A stretch of DNA of 64,000 nucleotides from Arcticibacter tournemirensis (GTDB lineage: Bacteria > Bacteroidota > Bacteroidia > Sphingobacteriales > Sphingobacteriaceae), in contig NZ_VFPL01000001.1 in assembly GCF_006716645.1 (NCBI RefSeq), positions 1,426,001-1,490,000 on the forward strand, read 5' to 3'. Position numbers and translations under genes: made by a program. The notes beneath the pieces were generated by a model. That model saw only the letters and a list, made by a program, of their open reading frames with translations, made no database searches and had not been told where the DNA came from. Of this stretch, positions 6,417-15,480 are shown piece after piece (positions within the stretch are counted from its first letter, which is position 1; each line of letters opens with the position of its first letter).

Positions 6417-9145
6417 TCTTATATATCTTATTGATGGGTCTGGTGCCGTATGCGTCGGCGCACGGATGGCACATAAGTTCACCACAACAAAAGCAGCAAC
6501 CGGTCATCTATACTTGCCCCATGCACCCTGAAATCCAGAGCGCCAAGCCGGGCAACTGTCCCAAATGCGGAATGAAGCTGGTTGCGCAAAAGAAAACGAG
6601 CGTCCAGCCAAAAAAAGCTGCCCCCACCAAAAAGAGTCCGCCTGCGAAGATGAACGGTCAGAGCGGAAAGAATATGCCCATGCAAAAACAAGCTGCTGCG
6701 ACTCCTTCAACAGCTGTAACCTACACGTGCCCCATGCATCCGGAAATACATACATCTGAGCCAGGGAACTGCCCAAAATGTGGGATGAAACTAGTGAAAG
6801 TGACCACAAAGACCACTCCAGGCGAACACCATGGAATGGAAATGCAGATGGAAACGGAGACTAAACAGGGTATTACGGGCGACATGAACGGAATGCATAC
6901 GAAAGATGACAATGCCACGATGGAGAATATCAAAAAAGCAAAATTGCAACTAGGCAATATCAAAACCGTTTCGAGTAAAACACCTCCCAAAACGGTTCGC
7001 TACGATCTGTACGTTGCAGACACTACAGTAACCTATGGTAAGAAGTCGAAGCGGGCGATTGCTGTGAACGGCCAGATCCCGATGCCCACGCTGACCTTCA
7101 CTGAAGGAGATACTGCATTGATATATGTTCACAACAATCTCGATGAGGAAACATCCCTACACTGGCATGGATTGTTCGTACCCAACCAGATGGATGGCGT
7201 GCCCTTTCTTACTCAAATGCCTATAAAACCGCACAGTACCTATATCTATAAGTTCCCAATTGTTCAGCATGGTACGCATTGGTACCATAGTCATACCAAG
7301 CTACAGGAACAGATCGGCATGTACGGTGCATTTATAATGAATAAAAGGGCGGATGAATGGGATATTCCCACTGTTCCTGTCGTGATCAGTGAATGGACTG
7401 ATATGAACCCTGAAGAAGTTCACCGCAGCCTGAGAATGGCAACTGACTGGTTTGCCATTCAAAAGGGCGCAACCCAGAGTTATGCCGAAGCGATTAAAAC
7501 CGGCCACTTCAAAACTAAAGTGAACAATGAATGGAAACGCATGAATGCAATGGATGTCAGTGATGTCTATTATGATACATTCCTGATCAATGGCAAGAAC
7601 CAAAACGAGCAGCCCCAGTTCAGGGCAGGCGATAAGGTCAGGTTAAGGATAGCAAACGCAGGCGCGTCTGATTATTTCTGGCTGAAATATGCCGGTGGCA
7701 AAATTACCGTGGTAGCTACAGACGGGAATGATGTTGAACCGGTCGAAGTCGACAGGCTGATCATTGCCGTATCCGAAACTTACGATGTAATGGTGACTAT
7801 CCCTGAGAATAAGAGTTATGAGTTTTTGGTGACACCGGAAGATCGTACCAAATCCGCCTCGCTTTGGTTAGGTAAGGGAGAAAAAGTGCCAGCGGGAGCA
7901 ATGCCGAGGCTGAAATATTTTGCAGGCATGAAGATGATGAACGAGATGATGGATATGAACGGGAACATGATCGAAATGGAAGGCATGAAAATGCAGAACC
8001 AGATCATGGACATGAACACCGTCATGTATCCTGAAATTACCGGTGAGGAACTTCAGGAGTCTGCTAATAAGAAAACCGATACTTCGGGTGCGAAAATGCC
8101 TACCGGAATGGATATGGGAAACGGCACCCCCGATATCGTTACCCTGAATTACAATATGCTGAGGGATCCTAAGAAAACAACCCTGTCTAAAGGGCCGTGG
8201 AAGGAAATGAAGTTCGAGCTTACTGGTAATATGAATCGTTACGTTTGGACACTGGATAACAAAACCGTTTCAGAAAGCGATAAGATCCTGATCAAAAAGG
8301 GCGAAAATGTACGCATCATTTTATTCAACAACAGCATGATGCGCCATCCCATGCACCTGCACGGTCATGATTTCAGGGTGCTGAACGACCAGGGAGAGCA
8401 TGCGCCCATGAAGAACATCATCGACATTATGCCAATGGAACGGGACACTATTGAATTCGCCGCTAATGAACCCGGCGGCGACTGGTTCTTCCACTGCCAT
8501 ATACTCTACCACATGATGAGCGGTATGGGCAGGGTATTCAGTTATGAGAACTCTCCGGCCAACCCTGAAATTACAAACACGAAGGTAGCCACGCGCGGAC
8601 TAAATTCAGACGAAAAGGCATTTCACCCAATGGCCACTATAGGATTGGAAAGCAATGGCAGTGACGGGGAATTTATGCTCTCCAATACCCGCTACCGTCT
8701 CTCAACAGAGTGGAGAATCGGCCTAAAGGCGCATCATGGCAATGAAAGCGAGACCTATTTCGGGAAGTACATCGGCAAGATGCAATGGCTTTTCCCTTTT
8801 ATCGGGTTTGACTACCACTATAACGGTATGAGCAATGAGAGCGAGAATAATCTGTTCGGTCAGATCAGCAACCAAAACAACCGGAAGGCTGCGGTAATAG
8901 GGTTTCAGTATATTCTGCCTATGCTGGTCACTGCTGAGGCAAGGCTGGACAGTAAGGGGAAACTGCGCTTTCAACTGGGCCGGGAAGACGTTCCGGTAAC
9001 CAGCAGGCTACGGCTAAATTTCATGGGCAATACCGACAAAGAATATATGGCGGGGCTTAGATATATTGTTACCAAATACTTCTCCTTTTCCACGCACTAT
9101 GACAGTGACATGGGCTACGGAGGCGGAATCACTATAACTTATTAA
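6353..9145 (+). CDS. Multicopper oxidase with HMBD repeats and C-terminal barrel-like domain, IS-altered N-terminus
   Basis: A long oxidase of the CopA/laccase type. After the signal region come two metal-binding repeats (YTCPMHPEI then PGNCPKCGMKL, about residues 60-150), then cupredoxin domains with the four copper motifs: LHWHGLFVPNQMDGVP (about 267), HWYHSHTK, HPMHLHGHDF and WFFHCHILYHMMSGM (about 713). A Met-rich loop lies at about 520-590. The last 170 residues, from FHPMATIGLES to GGGITITY, look like the outer-membrane CopB family. It likely oxidises Cu(I) in the periplasm. IS982 removed the native start; a GTG at 6353 inside the element restores an open frame with a new hydrophobic leader, FFIYLLLL. 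Whether this form is made and exported is unknown. Confidence 0.85.
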   Translation: MHNFIPSSFFIYLLLLKPHNGFLYILLMGLVPYASAHGWHISSPQQKQQPVIYTCPMHPEIQSAKPGNCPKCGMKLVAQKKTSVQPKKAAPTKKSPPAKMNGQSGKNMPMQKQAAATPSTAVTYTCPMHPEIHTSEPGNCPKCGMKLVKVTTKTTPGEHHGMEMQMETETKQGITGDMNGMHTKDDNATMENIKKAKLQLGNIKTVSSKTPPKTVRYDLYVADTTVTYGKKSKRAIAVNGQIPMPTLTFTEGDTALIYVHNNLDEETSLHWHGLFVPNQMDGVPFLTQMPIKPHSTYIYKFPIVQHGTHWYHSHTKLQEQIGMYGAFIMNKRADEWDIPTVPVVISEWTDMNPEEVHRSLRMATDWFAIQKGATQSYAEAIKTGHFKTKVNNEWKRMNAMDVSDVYYDTFLINGKNQNEQPQFRAGDKVRLRIANAGASDYFWLKYAGGKITVVATDGNDVEPVEVDRLIIAVSETYDVMVTIPENKSYEFLVTPEDRTKSASLWLGKGEKVPAGAMPRLKYFAGMKMMNEMMDMNGNMIEMEGMKMQNQIMDMNTVMYPEITGEELQESANKKTDTSGAKMPTGMDMGNGTPDIVTLNYNMLRDPKKTTLSKGPWKEMKFELTGNMNRYVWTLDNKTVSESDKILIKKGENVRIILFNNSMMRHPMHLHGHDFRVLNDQGEHAPMKNIIDIMPMERDTIEFAANEPGGDWFFHCHILYHMMSGMGRVFSYENSPANPEITNTKVATRGLNSDEKAFHPMATIGLESNGSDGEFMLSNTRYRLSTEWRIGLKAHHGNESETYFGKYIGKMQWLFPFIGFDYHYNGMSNESENNLFGQISNQNNRKAAVIGFQYILPMLVTAEARLDSKGKLRFQLGREDVPVTSRLRLNFMGNTDKEYMAGLRYIVTKYFSFSTHYDSDMGYGGGITITY

Positions 9146-9184
9146 AATAAACAGAATCATGGAACATACCTATAAAATGACCGA

Positions 9185-11680
9185 ATGAGCAGCGAAGACT
9201 GCCGCGCCAAAGTTGAACAGGCACTGAATACGGTAGATGGAATTTCAGCTGTGGTCACTTTTGAACCACCAGAGGCAACGATAACCATGAAAAAGCATGT
9301 GCCTGCCGAGAAATTGCAGGAAGCACTGTCTTCAGCTGGAAAATATACCATCGCGATGGCAGGCCATCAGGGTTCGGAGATTCATAATGCCCCTCATACA
9401 GATCATAAGCACCATGCTGCCGTCCCGGTAAAGATGTCAGAAAATAGTGTCGGAAAATACTATTGCCCGATGCATTGCGAGCGAGACAAAACCTATGATC
9501 AACCAGGCAATTGCCCTGTCTGCGGAATGGATCTTATTAAACAGCCGTCCGTAATAAAAACGACGAAATATACCTGCACCATGCATCCGGAAATTATCCG
9601 TGACCAGCCAGGTGCCTGCCCGATTTGCGGGATGGATCTGGTTCCTATAATAGCAAATACTGACCAGGAAGATCTGATTTATTATAATCTGGTTCGCAAA
9701 TTTAAAGTGGCGGCGATTTTTACCGTTCCGATCTTCCTTATCTCCACATCGGAGATGATACCCAATAATCCGTTGTTTAAACTCATGGGCCTGGGGTACT
9801 GGAACTGGGTACAGTTCGCGTTGTCAATTCCCGTGGTATTCTATGCAACCTGGATGTTCTTTGAACGTGCATGGCGATCAATTGTAACCTGGCAGTTGAA
9901 TATGTTCACCCTTATTGGTATCGGTTCAGGCGTAGCCTGGTTGTTTAGCGTAATTGCCCTATTGGTTCCGGGCATTTTCCCGGATCAGTTCAAGACAAAT
10001 ATGGATACGGTCTATGTTTATTTTGAAGCCACTACCGTGATCCTGACTCTGGTTTTACTAGGACAGCTTCTGGAAGCACGGGCGCACGGCAAGACCAATA
10101 GTGCCATTAAGGAACTGCTAAAGCTGGCACCCAACGAGGCGACAAAAATTGCGGGCGAAAAAGAAATAAGGGTTGCTATCGATGACATCCAGAAGGGTGA
10201 TCTGCTGCGTGTGAAACCGGGTGAAAAAGTGCCTGTTGACGGCACGATCAAGATTGGAGAAGTTACCATTGATGAATCTATGATCTCGGGCGAACCTATC
10301 CCGGTTGACAAGAAACCGGGTGACAAGGTAAGCTCAGGCACCATAAACGGAAACAAAACTTTTACGATGATTGCGGAAAAAGTGGGTTCAGAGACCTTGC
10401 TTTCCCAGATTATTGAAATGGTCAATTCGGCAAGCCGGTCAAAAGCACCTATTCAAAAACTGGCTGATAAGCTATCGGGATACTTTGTTCCCGTAGTCGT
10501 TGTGATCGCGGTAGCGACTTTTATAGTTTGGGCCGCCTACGGCCCTGAACCCGCTTACGTGTATGCATTTGTAAATGCCATTGCCGTATTGATTATCGCC
10601 TGTCCGTGTGCGCTTGGTCTTGCTACACCGATGTCGGTGATGGTTGGTGTTGGAAAAGGCGCAAAGTCCGGCGTACTCATCAAAAATGCCGAATCCCTCG
10701 AGAAAATGAATGCTATTGAGGTGGTGATCATTGATAAAACCGGAACGGTTACCGAAGGGAAGCCATCCGTTGAAAAGATCATCAGCGCAAATCCCGGTCT
10801 TACCGAAAACGACATCCTTCAAAGGATCATATCATTAAACAGTAGCAGCGAACATCCCTTAGCGCAGGCCACACTTCGCTATGGAGAATTGAAAAATGTA
10901 CAGATCCAGCCCGTTTCAGATTTTGAAGCCATTACAGGAAAAGGAGTTGTCGGCGTAATGGGAAAAGAATCTTTGGCGCTTGGAAATGAAAAATTGATGG
11001 AACAGGTCAAGGCAGAAATCACGGCTGATTTACGGGAGCAGGTCAGAGTAGAGCAAAAGCAGGGTAAGACAGTCTCTTATTTGGGAGTTGGGAATTCCGC
11101 CGTTGGTTTTGTAGTAATTTCTGATAAGATCAAAGAATCGAGCAGGGAGGCTATCCGCAAACTTCAGGAGGAAGGCTTACTGGTAATGATGTTTACAGGC
11201 GATAATGAAGATACTGCAAAGGCGGTGAGCGATACCCTTAAACTGGATGGATATAAGGCACAAATGCTGCCGGAACATAAGCTGGAAGAAATTAAGCGGC
11301 TGCAGGCCGAAGGAAAGAAAGTAGCAATGGCTGGCGATGGCATTAATGACGCTCCGGCGTTGTCTCAGGCTGATATTGGTATCGCAATGGGAACAGGTAC
11401 AGATGTAGCTATTGAAAGTGCGGCAATCACACTAGTGAAAGGCGATCTAATCGGAATTTCAAAAGCAAGGCAGCTAAGTCGTAAAGTAATGCGGAACATT
11501 AAAGAGAACCTGTTTTTTGCGCTGGGCTACAATGTTTTGGGAATCCCGATTGCAGCTGGGGTTTTATATCCATTTTTCGGGATCTTACTTTCTCCCATGA
11601 TAGCGGCACTTGCAATGAGTTTTAGCTCCGTATCAGTTATTCTAAATTCATTACGGTTAAGAAGCACAAAGTTGAACTAA
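9185..11680 (+). CDS. copA: Copper-exporting P1B-type ATPase with frameshifted first HMA domain
   Basis: An 831-residue heavy-metal ATPase pumping copper (or silver) out of the cytoplasm. In order: remnant HMA domain (MSSEDCRAKVEQAL), two HMBD repeats (YYCPMHCE then CPVCGMDL, and YTCTMHPEI then CPICGMDL, about residues 93-156), membrane helices, the actuator SGEPIPVDKKPGD, the metal-site ACPCALGLATP (about 472), phosphorylation site DKTGTVTEGKP (about 516), SSEHPLAQA, and GDGINDAPALSQADIGIAM (about 717). The likely original start is ATG 9159, giving MEHTYKMTE and then TGA; adding one base there would join it to MSSEDC, so a one-base deletion has cut off the first strand, and the usual CxxC is SxxC. 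The ATG at 9185 gives the working frame. Confidence 0.9.
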   Translation: MSSEDCRAKVEQALNTVDGISAVVTFEPPEATITMKKHVPAEKLQEALSSAGKYTIAMAGHQGSEIHNAPHTDHKHHAAVPVKMSENSVGKYYCPMHCERDKTYDQPGNCPVCGMDLIKQPSVIKTTKYTCTMHPEIIRDQPGACPICGMDLVPIIANTDQEDLIYYNLVRKFKVAAIFTVPIFLISTSEMIPNNPLFKLMGLGYWNWVQFALSIPVVFYATWMFFERAWRSIVTWQLNMFTLIGIGSGVAWLFSVIALLVPGIFPDQFKTNMDTVYVYFEATTVILTLVLLGQLLEARAHGKTNSAIKELLKLAPNEATKIAGEKEIRVAIDDIQKGDLLRVKPGEKVPVDGTIKIGEVTIDESMISGEPIPVDKKPGDKVSSGTINGNKTFTMIAEKVGSETLLSQIIEMVNSASRSKAPIQKLADKLSGYFVPVVVVIAVATFIVWAAYGPEPAYVYAFVNAIAVLIIACPCALGLATPMSVMVGVGKGAKSGVLIKNAESLEKMNAIEVVIIDKTGTVTEGKPSVEKIISANPGLTENDILQRIISLNSSSEHPLAQATLRYGELKNVQIQPVSDFEAITGKGVVGVMGKESLALGNEKLMEQVKAEITADLREQVRVEQKQGKTVSYLGVGNSAVGFVVISDKIKESSREAIRKLQEEGLLVMMFTGDNEDTAKAVSDTLKLDGYKAQMLPEHKLEEIKRLQAEGKKVAMAGDGINDAPALSQADIGIAMGTGTDVAIESAAITLVKGDLIGISKARQLSRKVMRNIKENLFFALGYNVLGIPIAAGVLYPFFGILLSPMIAALAMSFSSVSVILNSLRLRSTKLN

Positions 11681-11698
11681 TTATTAAAACTAACGACT

Positions 11699-12193
11699 AT
11701 GAAACACGAGAATCAAAAATCCCATCACGATGCAATGAAACATGAAGGCAATCCATATTACAGGCTATTGATCATGTTAGCGCTATCTTTTATTGCCATG
11801 TACATTTTAATGTATGCTATGGTAAACAGCTTGCAAAATGTCTATCCAAATATTAACCAGTTTTATATGGCCTCTTTAATGACCATGCTAATGATGATCA
11901 TCGAAATTATTTTAATGGGTAAAATGTATGTTAATAAAAGACTGAATGCATTACTTCTCTCTTTCGGTTTTGCAGGTTTGATAGGATTTTTCCTATTAAT
12001 TCAATATCAAACTGGCGTCTCGGATAAGCAATTTTTAAAGGGAATGGTCCCTCACCATGCAGCGGCGATCCTAATGAGTGAACAATCTAAATCACAGGAT
12101 CCTGAAATAAAAAAATTGCAACAGGAAATTATCTCCAGCCAACGAGAGGAAATAAAAGTAATGAAAGCCAAATTAAAAAAACTGCAAGAGTAA
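11699..12193 (+). CDS. DUF305 membrane protein
   Basis: A 164-residue protein with a His/Met-rich cytoplasmic start (MKHENQKSHHDAMKHEGNPY), three hydrophobic segments (about residues 24-45, 56-76, 85-104), and a C-terminal DUF305 part, FLKGMVPHHAAAILMSEQ followed by a charged helix. The HH motif in DUF305 proteins is thought to bind metal; the family often accompanies copper genes. It starts 18 bases after the ATPase stop and is likely cotranscribed with it. Confidence 0.8.
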   Translation: MKHENQKSHHDAMKHEGNPYYRLLIMLALSFIAMYILMYAMVNSLQNVYPNINQFYMASLMTMLMMIIEIILMGKMYVNKRLNALLLSFGFAGLIGFFLLIQYQTGVSDKQFLKGMVPHHAAAILMSEQSKSQDPEIKKLQQEIISSQREEIKVMKAKLKKLQE

Positions 12194-12266
12194 CTAACTG
12201 CAAAAGAACAGCGACAGGCCCTGTGACACCAGAATAATATTTAACACCTAAAACAAACTAAAAGTT

Positions 12267-12836
12267 ATGAAAAACGCAGGATACAACAACAAAGAATTAA
12301 TAGTAGACATACTCACGGAATCATTTCAAGATAACCAAAGTGTCAACTATATCGCAAAACGGGATGAAAAAAGATTAAAGCGCATTGAAGCACTGATGGA
12401 CTATTCTTTTGACGTCTGCAATCTATTTGGCGATGTGTTCCTATCAGACGACAATAAGGCTTGTGCTTTAGTGTTGTATCCCGACAAAAAGAAAACCACA
12501 CTCAAATCTATAATGCTGGATGCCAAATTGATTCTATTGTGTGTGGGTATCGAAAACATAAAAAAAACCCTGGATCGGGAAGCGATGATTAAAAAGATAC
12601 AGCCCAAAGAACCCATGTATTACTTGTGGTTTATTGGCGTCGATCCGGCATATCAACATACCGGTATTGGCAGTGAGTTTCTAAAAGAAATTATAGAACA
12701 TGCCAAAGAAAAACAACGCCCGATTTATTTGGAAACCTCTACAGTTAGAAATCTACCGTGGTATAAAAAATTTGGATTTACCATATATCAGGCGGCAGAG
12801 CTGAGCTATAAATTATATTTTCTGAAGAAAGTTTGA
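12267..12836 (+). CDS. GNAT-family N-acetyltransferase
   Basis: A 189-residue protein with the acetyl-CoA binding core of the GNAT fold: YYLWFIGVDPAYQHTGIGSEFL (motif A, the QxxGIG loop) and LETSTVRNLPWYKKFGF (motif B, the residues after strand 6). It transfers an acetyl group to an amine; the substrate cannot be told from sequence. It lies at the end of the copper cluster and 10-16 bases ahead of the membrane LuxR-type regulator, suggesting a shared transcript. Confidence 0.8.
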   Translation: MKNAGYNNKELIVDILTESFQDNQSVNYIAKRDEKRLKRIEALMDYSFDVCNLFGDVFLSDDNKACALVLYPDKKKTTLKSIMLDAKLILLCVGIENIKKTLDREAMIKKIQPKEPMYYLWFIGVDPAYQHTGIGSEFLKEIIEHAKEKQRPIYLETSTVRNLPWYKKFGFTIYQAAELSYKLYFLKKV

Positions 12837-12851
12837 TTAACAACATTGTGT

Positions 12852-13784
12852 ATGCTGGTATTTGGAACTGAAATGCACATTGTAACGTTTATCTTTTCGT
12901 TACTAGAGGGACTGATGTTTGTTTTTCTGCTCCTTGGTTATCTAAACTGGCCAGATGATAGGCCACGCTTCTGGTACCTAATACTGTTACTGTTATTAAT
13001 TTGGTATAATGTAACCGGAGGGCTACTACCGGACCCTGACTATAATATACCCATATACATACAGAATATCATCGCTTACGGCAGTGGTTTTTTGATGGCA
13101 TCTTATTTTCCGTTCTATTTTTATAAAGCGTTTAACCTGAAATTGCTCAGATTTCATGCTCTGTATGGCGTGCCGCTATTTTTGTTAGTTCCATTTGTAC
13201 TGTTCTTTGTAGTCTCATATTCTATTCAGGGTGACTTGGCTTTTGCCGTGCGATATGGTATAATTGTTCCGTTCTTTTATTCGATCGTATTGCTTTGGGC
13301 AATATTTCGGGCTATTAGGGTTGCCTATAAAGGAAATAGGCAAAAAAAACACTATATAGAGGAAATTGCCGTTTACACCGCCGTTGCTCCTTGGGGATCT
13401 ATGACCGTCATTGCTTACTTTAGCTTTGGCCAGTTGACCGAGGCACTTTTCACCAACTTGGGCTTTCTTGCGGTGACCGGAATGTTCATTTTTAAATCCA
13501 TTCAGCAAGACCGAAACGCGATTAATAAACTGAGGGAAATTTCTACTAATGGTATTAGACCAGAATTATTCGCGGAAAACTGTGTCCGTTTTCAGTTTAC
13601 CAATAGGGAAACCGAAGTCATTATTCTATTGCATGAGGGCTACTACACTGGGGAGATAGCTTCCCGTCTGCATATTGCAGAGCGGACTGTAACCACCCAT
13701 ATCCAGAACATGATGACAAAAACAAATACGCATGGCCGCCTGGAACTACTGAGAAAGCTAGAATATGAAATTTTCGAGGTCTGA
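12852..13784 (+). CDS. Membrane-bound LuxR-type transcriptional regulator
   Basis: About 310 residues. The N-terminal 200 are hydrophobic with roughly six or seven membrane segments (for example IFSLLEGLMFVFLLLGYL, then LILLLLLIWYN). The C-terminal 65 form a LuxR/NarL helix-turn-helix: FTNRETEVIILLHEGYYTGE, then IASRLHIAERTVTTHIQNMM. It may thus sense a membrane or envelope signal and bind DNA directly. ATGs at 12852 and 12870 are both possible starts. Its position after the copper genes suggests, but does not prove, that it regulates part of this cluster. Confidence 0.75.
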   Translation: MLVFGTEMHIVTFIFSLLEGLMFVFLLLGYLNWPDDRPRFWYLILLLLLIWYNVTGGLLPDPDYNIPIYIQNIIAYGSGFLMASYFPFYFYKAFNLKLLRFHALYGVPLFLLVPFVLFFVVSYSIQGDLAFAVRYGIIVPFFYSIVLLWAIFRAIRVAYKGNRQKKHYIEEIAVYTAVAPWGSMTVIAYFSFGQLTEALFTNLGFLAVTGMFIFKSIQQDRNAINKLREISTNGIRPELFAENCVRFQFTNRETEVIILLHEGYYTGEIASRLHIAERTVTTHIQNMMTKTNTHGRLELLRKLEYEIFEV

Positions 13785-14013
13785 TTCTGACTTAATATAT
13801 TACGTGATGAGTAGCGATCATCTGATCGTATAGAGCAGATTTCAGGAAGTTGGTTTTACGAAACAAGTATCTGGCGTTTAATAAATCATAGACGTCATAA
13901 CCTAAGTTAATTTACGTAGTCAAATCTCCTATTAACGTATTTTGTATGTTATATCAGATTCCGATTTTTGTCTTTCGGTTTATTAACAAATCATCTATGT
14001 AAACTACTGACCT
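13785..14013. other. Intergenic region with a short palindrome
   Basis: This 229-base gap between the LuxR-type gene and the RteC-like gene contains no gene. The only structure I see is CGATCA-TC-TGATCG (13816-13829), a possible operator. The sequence is AT-rich as expected for a promoter region. Confidence 0.4.
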
Positions 14014-15189
14014 ATGAATAACGGACCTGTTGTACTGCTGAATTGGGTTGAGGAAACGATCCATCCACAGCAAATAACCATTTCACCATTAACCGAAACT
14101 GATCTCCAGACCTTAAGGAAGGAGTTCACTACTGTAGTTAAAACGTTCAGGAAAAAAGTATTCGAACAGCTTATTTTTTCCGAAAAGCAAACTGCTTCTG
14201 TTATGAAACAATTGGTTAAAATCAGTGATACTGTCCATCACTACCTTTGGCGTTTGGCACCTTGCTGGAAACGGAGTTTATCAGCCCCACAAATTAAATC
14301 CTTTTATTTATTTGCGCTTAATTTTCTAGAAGCAGTACTGGAAGAATTAGGTAGACTGGCGCCAGAAATTCTTATGCAAATTCCTGTTACGCAATACAGT
14401 CAGCCTAATCTGATAGTGGAATTGAAAGGGAGATATAAATTTTTTGAACTCCACTTGGACCAGCTAGACATTGATGACGATTTAAAAAATCTTGTGAAAA
14501 AAGGACTTAACCAGCTAATCCAGAAAAGAGAGATCAACCTTATGAATGTAGAATACAGCCGTAACTTAATGACAGCAGTTACTGCCAAAGAAAAGTTAGA
14601 CACGGCAACTTTCAGACGACTACTCTTCCTGTATGGTTTTAACCTGCCGGAGTTTTTTCTGTACTGTATAAGCAGTTATAAGGATGTGATGGAAAATACT
14701 CCCGGCCTGCATGAACAGTTGGAAATGCTGATGACGGAACAGGACAAGTTGGACAGCTTGCTAGTAAACTGCAAAATACAGATGCTAACAGATGTAGCAT
14801 CTATTAACAAACAACTCCGGGGATTTCTGTCTGAAAAAAAACAGTATGTCAAACAAATGCTTAAGTTACGCCGCGCCATGCTAAAGGATGACCAATTGGC
14901 CAAATCCATGATCCGATTAAAAATCAATATGTCGGTAGCGCAGTTCGGTTTATTTATCCGTGTACAGATCGAAAAGGGGTTACTGCTAAAAGAAAATATC
15001 GGAGAGCTTTTTAACTTTTTTGCCGCTCACTTCTACACCCATCAAACCATGTTCATTTCAGCGGAAAGTTTGCGGAAGAAATCCACCGATGTAGAGTTTA
15101 GCACAGCCCAGAAACTTAAAGCCCATCTGATTGCGATGCTGAACTGGCTGAACGAAAATTACAATCTTTCCAATTATAAAGGATCATAG
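14014..15189 (+). CDS. rteC: RteC-like regulator of conjugative element
   Basis: A 391-residue, largely helical soluble protein. The C-terminal half resembles RteC of Bacteroides conjugative transposons: SVAQFGLFIRVQIEKGLL, NIGELFNFFAAHFYT, ISAESLRKKSTDVEFSTAQK and LIAMLNWLNENYN follow the expected order. RteC in CTnDOT is a DNA-binding activator of the excision operon. Here the gene stands at the left border of the mobile element's regulatory block, which fits. The N-terminal half (1-200) is less recognisable. It overlaps the convergent small gene at 15184 by six bases. The assignment relies on motif memory, so it is moderate. Confidence 0.6.
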   Translation: MNNGPVVLLNWVEETIHPQQITISPLTETDLQTLRKEFTTVVKTFRKKVFEQLIFSEKQTASVMKQLVKISDTVHHYLWRLAPCWKRSLSAPQIKSFYLFALNFLEAVLEELGRLAPEILMQIPVTQYSQPNLIVELKGRYKFFELHLDQLDIDDDLKNLVKKGLNQLIQKREINLMNVEYSRNLMTAVTAKEKLDTATFRRLLFLYGFNLPEFFLYCISSYKDVMENTPGLHEQLEMLMTEQDKLDSLLVNCKIQMLTDVASINKQLRGFLSEKKQYVKQMLKLRRAMLKDDQLAKSMIRLKINMSVAQFGLFIRVQIEKGLLLKENIGELFNFFAAHFYTHQTMFISAESLRKKSTDVEFSTAQKLKAHLIAMLNWLNENYNLSNYKGS

Positions 15190-15402
15190 TTGCCGCTGCT
15201 GAAATTCACCGAGTAATCCGTGTTCTTTCAATAGGTCCAGCAGGTCTGCATACCAAGTATAGGTAAAATCCTTTTGTTTACTCAACGTTTCCAGCCTGGA
15301 ATCAAGCACATCGCCTATAGTAGCCAGGCCTAAACGACGGGGCTGTTCGACGAAAAGTGCGTCCAAGTTCAGCTCGGCCAGCCGTATATTTATTGAAGTC
15401 AT
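15184..15402 (-). CDS. Small helix-hairpin-helix-like protein
   Basis: A 72-residue protein, MTSINIRLAELNLDALF and then RRLGLATIGDVLDSR. The pattern of a leucine-rich helix followed by GLATIGDVL resembles the C-terminal domain of RNA polymerase alpha or other HHH DNA-binding modules. It is convergent with the rteC-like gene and its stop lies inside that gene's end. Promoter and start lie just left of the IS1182 element. Function is unknown. Confidence 0.5.
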   Translation of the reverse strand: MTSINIRLAELNLDALFVEQPRRLGLATIGDVLDSRLETLSKQKDFTYTWYADLLDLLKEHGLLGEFQQRQL

Positions 15403-15480
15403 TAACTAATCAGAATTTCCAATTGAATGTAAAAGTAAATACTGATTACATAGTAAATTTAGACAATCAATATCAGATGA

